Part shown: one piece after another, positions 22,570 to 29,893 of the stretch
How the letters are laid out: every line of letters starts with the position of its first letter
Numbering within the stretch: position 1 is the stretch's first letter
From: Mesoterricola silvestris
GTDB lineage: Bacteria > Acidobacteriota > Holophagae > Holophagales > Holophagaceae
Direction of reading: 5' to 3'
DNA: 64,000 bases
NCBI RefSeq assembly: GCF_030295405.1
Contig: NZ_AP027080.1
Coordinates: 1,798,001-1,862,000, forward strand
Program-made: the position numbers and the translations under genes
The notes under the pieces: generated by a model
Databases searched by the model: none
Told to the model about the DNA's origin: nothing
The model's input: only the letters and a program-made list of their open reading frames with translations

Positions 22570-22989
22570 CTAGTGGTCATGCCCGATATTGGGCTTCCCC
22601 ATTGTACGCACCATTTCTAGAATTGCTTTCCTCTGTTCCGGCGTAAGGTCTTTCCCCTCGTGGAAAAGGTCATTTGCAAACTGGCGGGCGTCCATTGCGG
22701 CAGAATCCCATACCTCGGCCTCAATTCCCATAGGGGCTTCAGATGGGTCATCCAATAGAGTGCGCCAATCCTTTTTGACGATGGCCCCCAGCAGTTTCAT
22801 GGATGTTTCGCCAGGGCGATGCTTATTCCCCTTGGCAACACTGAGGTATTTTTTGAGGCTGTTGTAGGACAGGCCGAGGGCATCGGCCACATCAATATTG
22901 GTGGCCTTGGGAATCCTGGTCTGGATAATCCCCTTCGCCTCCTTCACCCAAGCGCGAAATAGGGATCGTTTTGTCCAATCGTCAGCCAT
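22570..22989 (-). CDS. HTH repressor, probable immunity repressor
   Basis: A 139-residue protein. Residues about 20-55 form a helix-turn-helix (ATNIDVADALGLSYNSLKKYL), followed by a region with KLLGAIVKKDWRTLLDD and a C-terminal helix (TPEQRKAILEMVRTM). No LexA-type peptidase domain is present, so induction would not be by RecA-driven self-cleavage. Position between divergent promoters with shared operators marks it as the CI analogue. Two lipoprotein genes follow in the same transcript. Confidence 0.75.
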   Translation of the reverse strand: MADDWTKRSLFRAWVKEAKGIIQTRIPKATNIDVADALGLSYNSLKKYLSVAKGNKHRPGETSMKLLGAIVKKDWRTLLDDPSEAPMGIEAEVWDSAAMDARQFANDLFHEGKDLTPEQRKAILEMVRTMGKPNIGHDH

Positions 22990-23008
22990 GCCTCCATTCT
23001 GGCGGTCG

Positions 23009-23023
23009 TGTACAAAATGTATA
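23009..23023 (-). promoter_or_regulatory. Third operator, overlapping the repressor -10 region
   Basis: TATACATTTTGTACA on the minus strand resembles the early-promoter operator core (ATACATWATGTCTA). TATACA could be the -10 of the repressor promoter, but no good -35 lies 16-18 bp upstream, as in lambda PRM, which needs activation. Autoregulation is likely. Confidence 0.5.
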
Positions 23024-23035
23024 GGGAGACACCCC

Positions 23036-23065
23036 TTGACAGAGGGATACATTATGTCTACCTTG
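23036..23065 (+). promoter_or_regulatory. Rightward early promoter with operator
   Basis: TTGACA (23036-23041), 17 bp, TACCTT (23059-23064). The 21-bp operator (23045-23065) fills the spacer and -10. The start codon of the first gene lies seven bases after the -10, so the transcript may be leaderless. Confidence 0.75.
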
Positions 23066-23070
23066 TCCTT

Positions 23071-23331
23071 ATGGTCATCAACGCTCCCCTCACCCTTGCC
23101 AACTGGACCCTCCTGGCCGAGATGAGCCGAAATGGGTTGATCCCTGTGACCGAAAACACCCTCAAGGCCATCCGGTTCAACCGTAGGCGGTGGACTGAAG
23201 ACCTTTCGATTACTGTTCACCGGGCCACCTCTGGAGCGATTCCGTGCTGGTCTACTCGGCCCGACTTGTTCTCGGTTGGGGTTCTGCCCCCCTGCCTCCT
23301 GGATCATCCCTCGCCCCCGGAGGCCGCATGA
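23071..23331 (+). CDS. First rightward early gene, Cro position
   Basis: An 86-residue protein opening MVINAPLTLANWTLLAEMSR; the first half is helical with a basic segment (NTLKAIRFNRRRWTEDL), the second half is Cys/Pro-rich. The ATG coincides with the expected transcription start. It holds the Cro slot, but I see no convincing helix-turn-helix match, so its role is open. Its stop overlaps the next ATG by four bases. Confidence 0.6.
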   Translation: MVINAPLTLANWTLLAEMSRNGLIPVTENTLKAIRFNRRRWTEDLSITVHRATSGAIPCWSTRPDLFSVGVLPPCLLDHPSPPEAA

Positions 23332-23570
23332 TCCCCCTGGACAAAATTGACCACTCTGGCGGTTGGCTGGCATCCGTGGTCCCGCCGCAGCTTGAGGACG
23401 GTCTGCACCTGACGTGCGGCCTCGCACAGCTCGGGGAAATCGCGGTCCCCGAACGTGGCCCAAGCGTCGAGGGGGATGAGGTTGGGCGTCCGTGGTTCGG
23501 GCATCAGGCCGCTTGTCAGCGTCTCCCCATCCCGGACCCGTTTGTAGGTCCGTCCTACTTGCACATTTGA
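23328..23570 (+). CDS. Small early protein, uncertain
   Basis: An 80-residue protein starting at ATGA overlap with the previous gene and with GGAGG upstream. It opens MIPLDKIDHSGGWLASVVPP. A copy of the 14-bp dyad lies at codons 4-9. The opposite strand is also open here (23304-23600) with plausible codon use, so the coding strand is not certain. Confidence 0.42.
   Translation: MIPLDKIDHSGGWLASVVPPQLEDGLHLTCGLAQLGEIAVPERGPSVEGDEVGRPWFGHQAACQRLPIPDPFVGPSYLHI
23339..23352 (-). promoter_or_regulatory. 14-bp dyad site (GGTCAATTTTGTCC)
   Basis: Identical to the copies at 15823, 34546 and 45166. It is the copy nearest to the immunity region, 275 bp downstream of the rightward promoter, at the 5' end of a small gene. 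Confidence 0.6.
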
Positions 23571-23589
23571 CACCAAGGAGCTTCCCATC

Positions 23590-24093
23590 ATGGAATCCAA
23601 TCTCGCTCATTGTCTCCCTGAAGGCCAGCCGGAGAATTTTGAAGAGAGTCGCATCAAGCGATTCAAGCGGCGCCTGAACCAGGAGACGGTGCTATGTGGC
23701 CGGGAGCGCAAGGCCATCGCCACCGACATGCAGTGTTCCCAGTCCTCCCTTTCGATCTGGCTGGACCATGGGCGGGGCTCCATGCCGGTGCATTGGCTCC
23801 CGGAATGGACGCGGGAAGTGGGCCCGGGGCTCCTGTCCTGGATAGCCAAAGAGAACGGCTACTCCCTGGTCCAGGAAACCGCTGGCGAACCCGTTCCCGT
23901 CATGGACGCGGGGCAGCTCATGGCCCTCATCGCCCTCCACCACGGCAAAGCGATGGCCGGGATGATCCAGGCCCGGGAAGACGGCGTGATCACTGAGCAG
24001 GAGAAGCGGGACGTATTCCCCGACCTCCAGAGGCTCATTCGTGAACTGGAAGCCCAGGCCGAGAATTTCCGGCCCGGTGGAGGTGATCTATGA
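23590..24093 (+). CDS. CII-like phage regulatory protein (CP76 type)
   Basis: A 167-residue protein with an N-terminal DNA-binding segment (ERKAIATDMQCSQSSLSIWL) and the region MPVHWLPEWTREVGPGLLSWIAKENGY typical of Phage_CP76/CII-type regulators of temperate phages. A helical C-terminus follows. Such proteins activate lysogeny promoters or control early genes. Its stop overlaps the next start (ATGA). Assignment rests on pattern and position. Confidence 0.65.
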   Translation: MESNLAHCLPEGQPENFEESRIKRFKRRLNQETVLCGRERKAIATDMQCSQSSLSIWLDHGRGSMPVHWLPEWTREVGPGLLSWIAKENGYSLVQETAGEPVPVMDAGQLMALIALHHGKAMAGMIQAREDGVITEQEKRDVFPDLQRLIRELEAQAENFRPGGGDL

Positions 24094-24197
24094 CCCCGTT
24101 CCTCAACATCGCCAAACTCATCGTCGTGGGAGCCTGCGCCCTCATGATCCTGATGTTCGCGCCTGAATTCCTGGTGCCGAATGACCCCCAATCGTGA
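24090..24197 (+). CDS. 35-residue membrane protein
   Basis: It opens MTPFLNIAKLIVVGACALMI, one membrane span, and ends with a short polar tail. It overlaps the CII-like gene by four bases and the following gene by 17 bases in another frame. No family recognised. Confidence 0.55.
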   Translation: MTPFLNIAKLIVVGACALMILMFAPEFLVPNDPQS

Positions 24198-24465
24198 AGC
24201 CCTCATGCAGATCCGCTGCCAAGTGGCCCTTGCGGAATCGTCCCTCTGGTCAAGGCCCGAAACTACCCTTGCCCGCCAGACGCTCCGCAGATCGCTAGAC
24301 CTCCTGGCCAATTTTGACCACCTCCCGGAAGCCGCTGCGCTCCTGGGGGATGCCGACACCGCCCTTCAGAACCGACCCGGAACCTCCCGGGCGATGTGTG
24401 CCCTTCGCTACGCCGCCGTGCTACTGGCGGAACTCATCAAATCATCGGCCCACAAAGCGGCCTAA
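24181..24465 (+). CDS. Phage hypothetical protein
   Basis: A 94-residue all-helical protein (RQTLRRSLDLLANFDHLPEA and AMCALRYAAVLLAELIK). It contains a copy of the 14-bp dyad at 24306-24319. No family recognised. Confidence 0.6.
   Translation: MTPNREALMQIRCQVALAESSLWSRPETTLARQTLRRSLDLLANFDHLPEAAALLGDADTALQNRPGTSRAMCALRYAAVLLAELIKSSAHKAA
24306..24319 (+). promoter_or_regulatory. 14-bp dyad site (GGCCAATTTTGACC)
   Basis: One-to-two-base variant of the dispersed dyad, inside the 94-residue gene. Confidence 0.5.
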
Positions 24466-24480
24466 ACCATGGAGAAAACA

Positions 24481-25023
24481 ATGAATGCTCGTGAGAAGCA
24501 GAACGAAACCGCGCCGTTCAAGGTGGGGGATCGGGTGGAGGTTGCGGATGCCCCTTACCTCCTACACGATGAAGAAAAAATTGGGTCCGTGCTTGAAACC
24601 GGGATTGCTGATGGTCGCCGGGGATCTATTTTGGTTGTCCTGGACAACTATGACGGGGACCCCCTAACATTCCTCCCGCATGAGTTGATCAAAAAAGCGG
24701 ACGCCCCGGCCATGGTGGTCTACGACTCCCCCGAATACGCCCGTTCCCTGGAAAAGGAAATCGTCAGGCTGACGGCGGAAGCCGAAACCCTCCGGGCCGA
24801 GCGCACCAAGTGGACGGAAGAAGCGGCCAACTACGCCCAGAATGCCGACCACCACAAGGCCAAGCACGAAGAAGCCGAAGCCGCCCTCCTGGAAGCCCGT
24901 GCCCAGCTTGAGGACATAGCCGCCCTGATCCGCGCCGGTCGCATCCTCCAGGACAGGGGCGGAGCCACATGTTGGGACCACATGCTGGACGGTATGGACC
25001 ATGTGATGGGGAGGGCCGCATGA
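24481..25023 (+). CDS. Coiled-coil phage protein
   Basis: A 180-residue protein. An N-terminal small beta domain (FKVGDRVEVADAPYLLHDEE) of SH3-like pattern is followed by a long coiled coil (about residues 85-145, rich in Glu/Ala/Lys). The ATG at 24481 has GGAG six bases upstream; a start 12 bases earlier contains that site. Its stop overlaps the next start. No family recognised. Confidence 0.6.
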   Translation: MNAREKQNETAPFKVGDRVEVADAPYLLHDEEKIGSVLETGIADGRRGSILVVLDNYDGDPLTFLPHELIKKADAPAMVVYDSPEYARSLEKEIVRLTAEAETLRAERTKWTEEAANYAQNADHHKAKHEEAEAALLEARAQLEDIAALIRAGRILQDRGGATCWDHMLDGMDHVMGRAA

Positions 25024-25403
25024 GCCAGACGCCCCTTCAGACCCTTCGCGCCCTTGAGGCAGCGGCCACTCAAGGCAGGTGGACCGTGCCCCACTTCGCC
25101 AGACCCAAGGTGGGCTGTGAATGTGGCTATATCTTCGCCGATGGCCAGGACGGTATGGGTTCCATCTGTGATATCCACTTTGGGGATGAGGATGAGCCCA
25201 AAGAGACTGCGGCTGCGAACGGGAAACTCATCGCGGCGATGCGGAACCTCGCACCGGAACTCCTGGATCTGTGGAAAGCGGCAGAAGAGGCCCGGCTGGA
25301 AGGCGAGAGGGTCAGACTTCCGAATCTGGAAAGCCCCTGCGTGTGCCCGACCTGCAAAGCCGTGCTGGCCCTGAATGCCAAAGCCCAAGAGGTGATGGCA
25401 TGA
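25020..25403 (+). CDS. Ea22-like early phage protein
   Basis: A 127-residue protein with the loose pattern of Ea22-type proteins: helix MSQTPLQTLRALEAAATQGR and W, a Cys pair (CECGY), an NGKLIAAMRNLAPELLDLW block common to many small phage proteins, and a C-terminal CVCPTC. Function unknown. ATGA overlaps join it to both neighbours. Confidence 0.6.
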   Translation: MSQTPLQTLRALEAAATQGRWTVPHFARPKVGCECGYIFADGQDGMGSICDIHFGDEDEPKETAAANGKLIAAMRNLAPELLDLWKAAEEARLEGERVRLPNLESPCVCPTCKAVLALNAKAQEVMA

Positions 25404-25531
25404 ACGTCCTCGCCGATAACTTCCCCCTGGTCGTGGTCATCCTTGCCTGGTTTGGGCTCATGGGTTGGTTCAGCCATGATCCCAAGCCCAAGGAACGGCG
25501 GTTCCCGCACCTGACCAGGAAGGGTAAATGA
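25400..25531 (+). CDS. 43-residue membrane protein
   Basis: It opens MNVLADNFPLVVVILAWFGL with one membrane span, followed by a basic tail (KPKERRFPHLTRKGK). Coupled by ATGA at both ends. No family recognised. Confidence 0.55.
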   Translation: MNVLADNFPLVVVILAWFGLMGWFSHDPKPKERRFPHLTRKGK

Positions 25532-26370
25532 ATGTTCCACTTCGTGAACTCCATCTCTTCGCCGGAGCCGGGGGCGGAATCCTCGGAGGAATCCTTTGCG
25601 GCCATGTGTGCGTCGGCGCCGTTGAGCTGGAGGAATACCCTCGGTCTGTCCTCCTGCAACGACAGCGAGACGGCATCCTGCCCTGGTTCCCCGTCTGGAA
25701 TGATGTCTGCACCTTCGACGGAACGCCCTGGAGAGGGCACGTTGATGTCATCGCTGGAGGATTCCCCTGCCAGGACATCAGCGCAGCCGGAAAAGGCGCA
25801 GGAGTTGCTGGGGGGGGGCGAAGCGGACTCTGGCGGGAATTTGCCAGGATCATTCGTGAGGTGGGACCGCGCTACGTCTTCGTGGAAAACTCCCCAATGC
25901 TCACTCTTCGGGGACTCGATATCGTCCTTGGTGACCTGGCCGAACTGGGGTTCCATGCGGCATGGGGCGTGTTGGGCGCACACCACGCCGGAGCAATTCA
26001 CCAGAGGGACCGAATCTGGTTGCTTGGTAGGAACGCCTACCACCCGGAATCGGCCCCGATCCGCATCCCACCGAGAAGGGAGATTGCCCGGCCCTGGGGA
26101 ATTGGTTCAGATGGTTCCCACTGCACGGGCATCCATGTGGAAGAACCGCAAATGGTGGGCTCGGAAGAACCCTATGGGGAATCTAGAGGAACTGCCATCC
26201 ATGTTCCCGAGTCTTTTCTCGGAACTCCATGGGAAATATGTCAACCCCCAATGGTTGGAATGGCTGATGGGATGGCCGATTACGTGGGCCGAGTTAAGGC
26301 CATTGGCAACGGGCAAGTTCCGGCAGTGGCTTGCCTCGCATGGCGCACCCTCATGCACCGCCTTGGGTAA
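25528..26370 (+). CDS. DNA (cytosine-5) methyltransferase
   Basis: A 280-residue Dcm-type enzyme that methylates cytosine C5 using S-adenosylmethionine. Conserved motifs are in order: I LFAGAGGG, IV GGFPCQDIS with catalytic Cys, VI ENSPML, VIII QRDRIWLLG, and IX-X with KAIGNGQVPAVA near the end. The target-recognition region is short. No restriction enzyme gene lies beside it, so it probably protects phage DNA from host restriction. The same DNA carries a second open frame along its whole length. Confidence 0.92.
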   Translation: MNVPLRELHLFAGAGGGILGGILCGHVCVGAVELEEYPRSVLLQRQRDGILPWFPVWNDVCTFDGTPWRGHVDVIAGGFPCQDISAAGKGAGVAGGGRSGLWREFARIIREVGPRYVFVENSPMLTLRGLDIVLGDLAELGFHAAWGVLGAHHAGAIHQRDRIWLLGRNAYHPESAPIRIPPRREIARPWGIGSDGSHCTGIHVEEPQMVGSEEPYGESRGTAIHVPESFLGTPWEICQPPMVGMADGMADYVGRVKAIGNGQVPAVACLAWRTLMHRLG

Positions 26371-26386
26371 GGAAGACATCGCATGA
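25532..26386 (+). CDS. Overprinted protein in the alternate frame of the methyltransferase gene
   Basis: A 284-residue open frame starting four bases after the methyltransferase start and reading the +1 frame throughout. Ser/Thr/Pro-rich at first (opens MFHFVNSISSPEPGAE), then a TWPNWGSMRHGACW block, GTPTTRN, and near the end NPQWLEWLMGWPITWAEL. These blocks match a family of phage proteins I know as 'hypothetical' (LNP-x-WVEWLMG type). Its stop overlaps the next gene start as ATGA, the coupling used all along this operon, whereas the methyltransferase stops 12 bp short. Expression is unproven. Confidence 0.5.
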   Translation: MFHFVNSISSPEPGAESSEESFAAMCASAPLSWRNTLGLSSCNDSETASCPGSPSGMMSAPSTERPGEGTLMSSLEDSPARTSAQPEKAQELLGGGEADSGGNLPGSFVRWDRATSSWKTPQCSLFGDSISSLVTWPNWGSMRHGACWAHTTPEQFTRGTESGCLVGTPTTRNRPRSASHREGRLPGPGELVQMVPTARASMWKNRKWWARKNPMGNLEELPSMFPSLFSELHGKYVNPQWLEWLMGWPITWAELRPLATGKFRQWLASHGAPSCTALGKEDIA

Positions 26387-26589
26387 GTGACCGTTGCCGC
26401 ATTTGTCACCGCATCCTCAAACAGCCCGAAGCCCTCGCGCTCGGTATGGGATCCGTGTGCGCGAAGAAGTGCGGCTACAAGCGCCCCCGGAAGCTCCGCA
26501 AGCCCAGGGTCACGGCGCTATTCGACCTCAAGGCGCAATGCCTGGGGGTTCCCCTTTTCCCATTGGAGGTGATAGATGGTCAGGCATGA
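26383..26589 (+). CDS. DUF6011-type zinc-finger protein
   Basis: A 68-residue protein with CRICHRIL at residues 5-12 and ALGMGSVCAKKCG, the DUF6011 pattern of small phage zinc fingers, and a basic stretch after it. It probably binds nucleic acid. The start overlaps the alternate-frame stop. Confidence 0.75.
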   Translation: MSDRCRICHRILKQPEALALGMGSVCAKKCGYKRPRKLRKPRVTALFDLKAQCLGVPLFPLEVIDGQA

Positions 26590-26758
26590 CATGCACCAAG
26601 CCAACCAACATGCACGAAGCGAGGTGATCCGGCATTCCCATGGCTGGCTCACGCCTGAAGAACGGCAGAAGGAAGCCGAGGCCCAGGAGAAGCGCCGGAA
26701 GGAAGAACGGCGTCTGGAGGCCCTGGGTATGAGCCTGTTCCAGGAGGGGGAAGCGTGA
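26576..26758 (+). CDS. Small charged phage protein
   Basis: A 60-residue protein, mainly one charged helix (TPEERQKEAEAQEKRRKEERR). It overlaps the DUF6011 gene by 14 bases and the helicase gene by four. No family recognised. Confidence 0.55.
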   Translation: MVRHDMHQANQHARSEVIRHSHGWLTPEERQKEAEAQEKRRKEERRLEALGMSLFQEGEA

Positions 26759-28122
26759 GCGATTACGCCTCGTTCCTGGACTCCAAGGCGATCCGGGCCA
26801 TTCCGACCGGACTGCCCAGCCCTGCCGAGCCCCCGGCCATGCTTTTCCCCTTCCAGCGGGATATCGTCAAGTGGGCACTGCGCCGGGGCCGCGCCGCGAT
26901 CTTCGCGGATTGCGGGCTCGGGAAGACCCCGATGCAGCTTGCATGGGCGGATCAGATCCCGGGGCGGGTGCTGATCCTTGCCCCCCTGGCAGTGGCCCAG
27001 CAGACATGCAGGGAAGGCCAGAAATTCGGTATCGGCGTGACCTATTCCCGGGTCCCCTGTGATGACCGCATCGTCATCACCAACTATGAAATGTTGGAGC
27101 ACTTCAACCCTTCCGACTTTGCCGGCATCGTCCTGGACGAATCCAGCATCCTGAAATCCTACGATGGTAAGTTCCGCAACCAGATCATCGACTCGTTCCG
27201 AGACACCCCGTTCAAGCTGGCATGCACGGCCACGCCCGCGCCGAACGATCACATGGAGCTTGGGAATCACGCTGAATTTCTGGGGGTTCTGACCCGCACT
27301 GAAATGCTGTCCACATTCTTCGTCCACGATGGCGGGGACACCTCCCAATGGCGGCTCAAGGGCCATGCCCAAAAGGATTTCTGGCAGTGGGTATGCTCCT
27401 GGGCCGTGATGATCCGGAAGCCCTCCGATCTGGGGTATGAGGATGGCGCGTTCACCCTTCCGCCCCTGGAAATGCATCAGCATATTGTGGAGGCCATGAG
27501 CACCCCTGAAGGCGCATTGTTCGCGCTGGAGGCAACGACCCTCCAGGAACGGCAGCAAGCCCGCAAGGGAACGACCAAGGAACGCTGCGAGGCCGTTGCC
27601 GCGCTGGTGGCCGAAAAACCTCATGAGCCTTGGCTGGTGTGGTGCAACCTCAACGACGAATCCGCAACCGTTACCAGCATGATTCCCGGCGCGGTCGAAG
27701 TTACGGGAAGCGACTCAAACGAAAAGAAGGAGTTGGCCATGCTCGGGTTCGTCACGGGCGATGTGCAAATCCTGACCAGCAAACCATCCATCTGTGGATA
27801 CGGCATGAACTTCCAGAGGTGCGCCAATGTGGCGTTTCTCGGCCTGTCGGACTCCTATGAACAGTTCTACCAGGCCGTTCGCCGGTCCTACCGTTTTGGG
27901 CAGACCCAGACCGTCCATTGCCACATCGTGACCAGCGACATCGAAGGCGCGGTAGTCGCAAATATCCAGCGCAAGGAAGCCGACGCGGCCCGTATGGCGG
28001 CGGAAATGGTTGACCACATGCGCGACATGAACGAGGCCGATATCCGGGGCAGTGTTCGGACTTCGGATTCCTACGAACCCCGAGTTGACATGGAACTCCC
28101 CTTCTGGATGGTGGCCGCATGA
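26755..28122 (+). CDS. SNF2/DEAD-like helicase
   Basis: A 455-residue superfamily 2 helicase. Q-like PFQRDIVKWAL; motif I FADCGLGKTPMQ (residues about 57-68); Ia LAPLAVAQQ; II VLDESS; III ACTATPAPND; IV-VI with LVWCNLNDE, SICGYGMNFQRC and QAVRRSYRFGQ. Phages often pair this helicase with an adenine or N4-cytosine methyltransferase, as found immediately downstream with ATGA overlap. It may translocate on DNA for methylation or counter host defence; both are inference. Confidence 0.88.
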   Translation: MSDYASFLDSKAIRAIPTGLPSPAEPPAMLFPFQRDIVKWALRRGRAAIFADCGLGKTPMQLAWADQIPGRVLILAPLAVAQQTCREGQKFGIGVTYSRVPCDDRIVITNYEMLEHFNPSDFAGIVLDESSILKSYDGKFRNQIIDSFRDTPFKLACTATPAPNDHMELGNHAEFLGVLTRTEMLSTFFVHDGGDTSQWRLKGHAQKDFWQWVCSWAVMIRKPSDLGYEDGAFTLPPLEMHQHIVEAMSTPEGALFALEATTLQERQQARKGTTKERCEAVAALVAEKPHEPWLVWCNLNDESATVTSMIPGAVEVTGSDSNEKKELAMLGFVTGDVQILTSKPSICGYGMNFQRCANVAFLGLSDSYEQFYQAVRRSYRFGQTQTVHCHIVTSDIEGAVVANIQRKEADAARMAAEMVDHMRDMNEADIRGSVRTSDSYEPRVDMELPFWMVAA

Positions 28123-29009
28123 AGATCCTGAACCAAGAATTCGGCGAGAACTGGGCCGCTTACCACGGAGATTGCGTGGAGGTGGTTGCCGGTTTGCCGG
28201 ACAATTCTGTCCACTACTCCATCTTTTCCCCGCCCTTCGCCTCGCTCTACACCTATAGCGCGAGCGACCGGGACATGGGTAACTGCCGGGACGCCGATGC
28301 GTTCTATAAGCACTTCTTTTTCCTGGTCCAGGACATGCACCGGGTCATGATGCCGGGGCGTCTGGTTTCGTTCCATGTGATGAACCTGCCCGTCTCCAAG
28401 GAACGGGATGGGTTCATCGGCATCCGGGACTTCAGGGGCGACCTGATCCGCATGTTCCAGGACGCCGGGTTCATCTTCCATTCCGAGGTGTGCATCTGGA
28501 AAGATCCTGTCACGGCCATGCAGCGCACGAAGGCCCTGGGGCTCCTGCACAAGACGATCCGGAAGGATTCCAGCATGTCCCGGCAGGGCATCCCTGACTA
28601 CCTCGTGACCATGCGCAAGCCCGGGGACAACCCGGAACCCATCGCTCATACACCGGAACAGTTCCCCGTGAGCCTCTGGCAGCGTTATGCCTCGCCTGTG
28701 TGGATGGACATCAACCCAAGCGACACCCTCCAAAAGGAATCCGCTCGGGAACACAACGACGAACGCCATGTATGCCCTCTCCAGCTCCAGGTGATCCAGC
28801 GCGGCCTTGAACTCTGGTCCAACCCCGGCGATACCGTCCTCTCCCCATTCATGGGGATTGGATCAGAGGGCTTCCAGAGCGTCAGGATGGGCCGCAGGTT
28901 CATCGGGGCTGAACTCAAGGCGTCCTACTGGGGCCAGGCATGCCGGAATCTCCGGAGCGCAGAGAACGCCCAGCACGGGGGACTGTTTGATTGCGAGGTG
29001 GCCGGATGA
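28119..29009 (+). CDS. DNA methyltransferase, N4-cytosine/N6-adenine type
   Basis: A 296-residue beta-class methyltransferase: catalytic motif SPPF (residues about 39-42) comes before the S-adenosylmethionine motif SPFMGIGSEG near the C-terminus. A long recognition region lies between. It contains a 14-bp dyad copy at 28199-28212. Coupled to the helicase upstream and DUF1064 downstream. It probably modifies phage DNA. Confidence 0.88.
   Translation: MKILNQEFGENWAAYHGDCVEVVAGLPDNSVHYSIFSPPFASLYTYSASDRDMGNCRDADAFYKHFFFLVQDMHRVMMPGRLVSFHVMNLPVSKERDGFIGIRDFRGDLIRMFQDAGFIFHSEVCIWKDPVTAMQRTKALGLLHKTIRKDSSMSRQGIPDYLVTMRKPGDNPEPIAHTPEQFPVSLWQRYASPVWMDINPSDTLQKESAREHNDERHVCPLQLQVIQRGLELWSNPGDTVLSPFMGIGSEGFQSVRMGRRFIGAELKASYWGQACRNLRSAENAQHGGLFDCEVAG
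28199..28212 (+). promoter_or_regulatory. 14-bp dyad site (GGACAATTCTGTCC)
   Basis: Perfect dyad GGACA-N4-TGTCC, inside the methyltransferase gene. Confidence 0.55.
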
Positions 29010-29317
29010 ACGCACCCTCCAAATACAAGAACGTCCGCACCAACGGGTTCGCCTCCAAACGCGAGGCCAAGCGGGCGTTTGAACTCCAACTCCTGGAAAG
29101 GGCAGGGGAGATTACCGACCTCAAGATGCAGGTTCCCTTTGAGGTGGTTCCATCCACACCTGGAGAGCGTCCCGTGTTCTACGTGGCGGATTTCGTCTAC
29201 CTCAAGGGAGGGAATCAAGTGGTCGAGGATGTGAAAGGCGTCCGGACCGACGTTTACAAGATCAAACGCAAACTTATGGCCCATGTCTACGGAATCCAAA
29301 TCCAGGAGGTTGCATGA
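29006..29317 (+). CDS. DUF1064 protein, PD-(D/E)XK nuclease-like
   Basis: A 103-residue protein with the DUF1064 signature: SKYKNVRTNGFASKREAKRA at the N-terminus, FYVADFVYL (Asp) and VVEDVKGVRTDVYKIKRKLM (Glu/Asp-x-Lys). Related to Holliday-junction-type nuclease folds; in phages these act in recombination or end processing. ATG at 29006 overlaps the methyltransferase stop. Confidence 0.85.
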   Translation: MNAPSKYKNVRTNGFASKREAKRAFELQLLERAGEITDLKMQVPFEVVPSTPGERPVFYVADFVYLKGGNQVVEDVKGVRTDVYKIKRKLMAHVYGIQIQEVA

Positions 29318-29499
29318 GAACTCTTGCCGCAATATCCCGTGACATCGCCGCCCTGGCCCAGGAAACAGCGGCCTACTACGAAACGGTCCCCAATGCCTAT
29401 CGGTTGGACATCGGCCTAGCAACCCAGGCCCTACTCAACGCGAAAACCTGGACCGGCAGAACCCATGAAGCCATCGCGGATACCAAGGGTGCCGCATGA
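29314..29499 (+). CDS. Small helical phage protein
   Basis: A 61-residue protein, opening MRTLAAISRDIAALAQETAA. Coupled by ATGA overlaps. It resembles the 63-residue gene at 29702 in style (helix, Tyr/Leu, ends KGAA), so the two may be distant relatives. No family. Confidence 0.55.
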   Translation: MRTLAAISRDIAALAQETAAYYETVPNAYRLDIGLATQALLNAKTWTGRTHEAIADTKGAA

Positions 29500-29705
29500 A
29501 ACCGCGGTTCAGGGGCGTCCGAGCTACCGAAAGGCTCCCTGAACCCTACCGAGTGGTGGACATCCTCACCAACGACCCACGGGAAGTTATCCAGGGCGAA
29601 TGGAACGCCTACTGGCGGTGTTGGCTCGACCTTGACCTATGGCCCATTGAACCCGATCGAATCTATTGCTGGCGTTACCCCCTGAAGCATGAGGCAGTCG
29701 CATGA
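29496..29705 (+). CDS. Small phage protein
   Basis: A 69-residue Trp/Arg-rich protein (opens MKPRFRGVRATERLPEPYRV; ends CWRYPLKHEAVA). Coupled by ATGA overlaps. No family recognised. Confidence 0.55.
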   Translation: MKPRFRGVRATERLPEPYRVVDILTNDPREVIQGEWNAYWRCWLDLDLWPIEPDRIYCWRYPLKHEAVA

Positions 29706-29893
29706 ATCACCTTGAACTGTTCGCCACCCGATGTTCCATCCTCGCCAACGAGGCAGCTAAACTCCATGACAGCCTCCCCCACGAGGTGCAGCTTCCCTTC
29801 CGGGAGGGCATCAACCAGGTGCTTGGGGGCAAGTCCTATTTCCAAGCTGCCTCCAGGGCCATGGAAGAAGCGCAGAAGAAGGGGGCGGCGTAA
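29702..29893 (+). CDS. Small helical phage protein
   Basis: A 63-residue protein opening MNHLELFATRCSILANEAAK. It shares the KGAA ending with the 29314 gene. Its stop shares one base with the next ATG. No family recognised. Confidence 0.55.
   Translation: MNHLELFATRCSILANEAAKLHDSLPHEVQLPFREGINQVLGGKSYFQAASRAMEEAQKKGAA

Noticed and set aside
23304-23600. Minus-strand frame of 98 codons with reasonable codon use in the early rightward region
   Set aside because: It opposes the rightward transcript and lacks a good ribosome site; the plus frame has ATGA coupling. Kept as a doubt on the 23328-23570 call.
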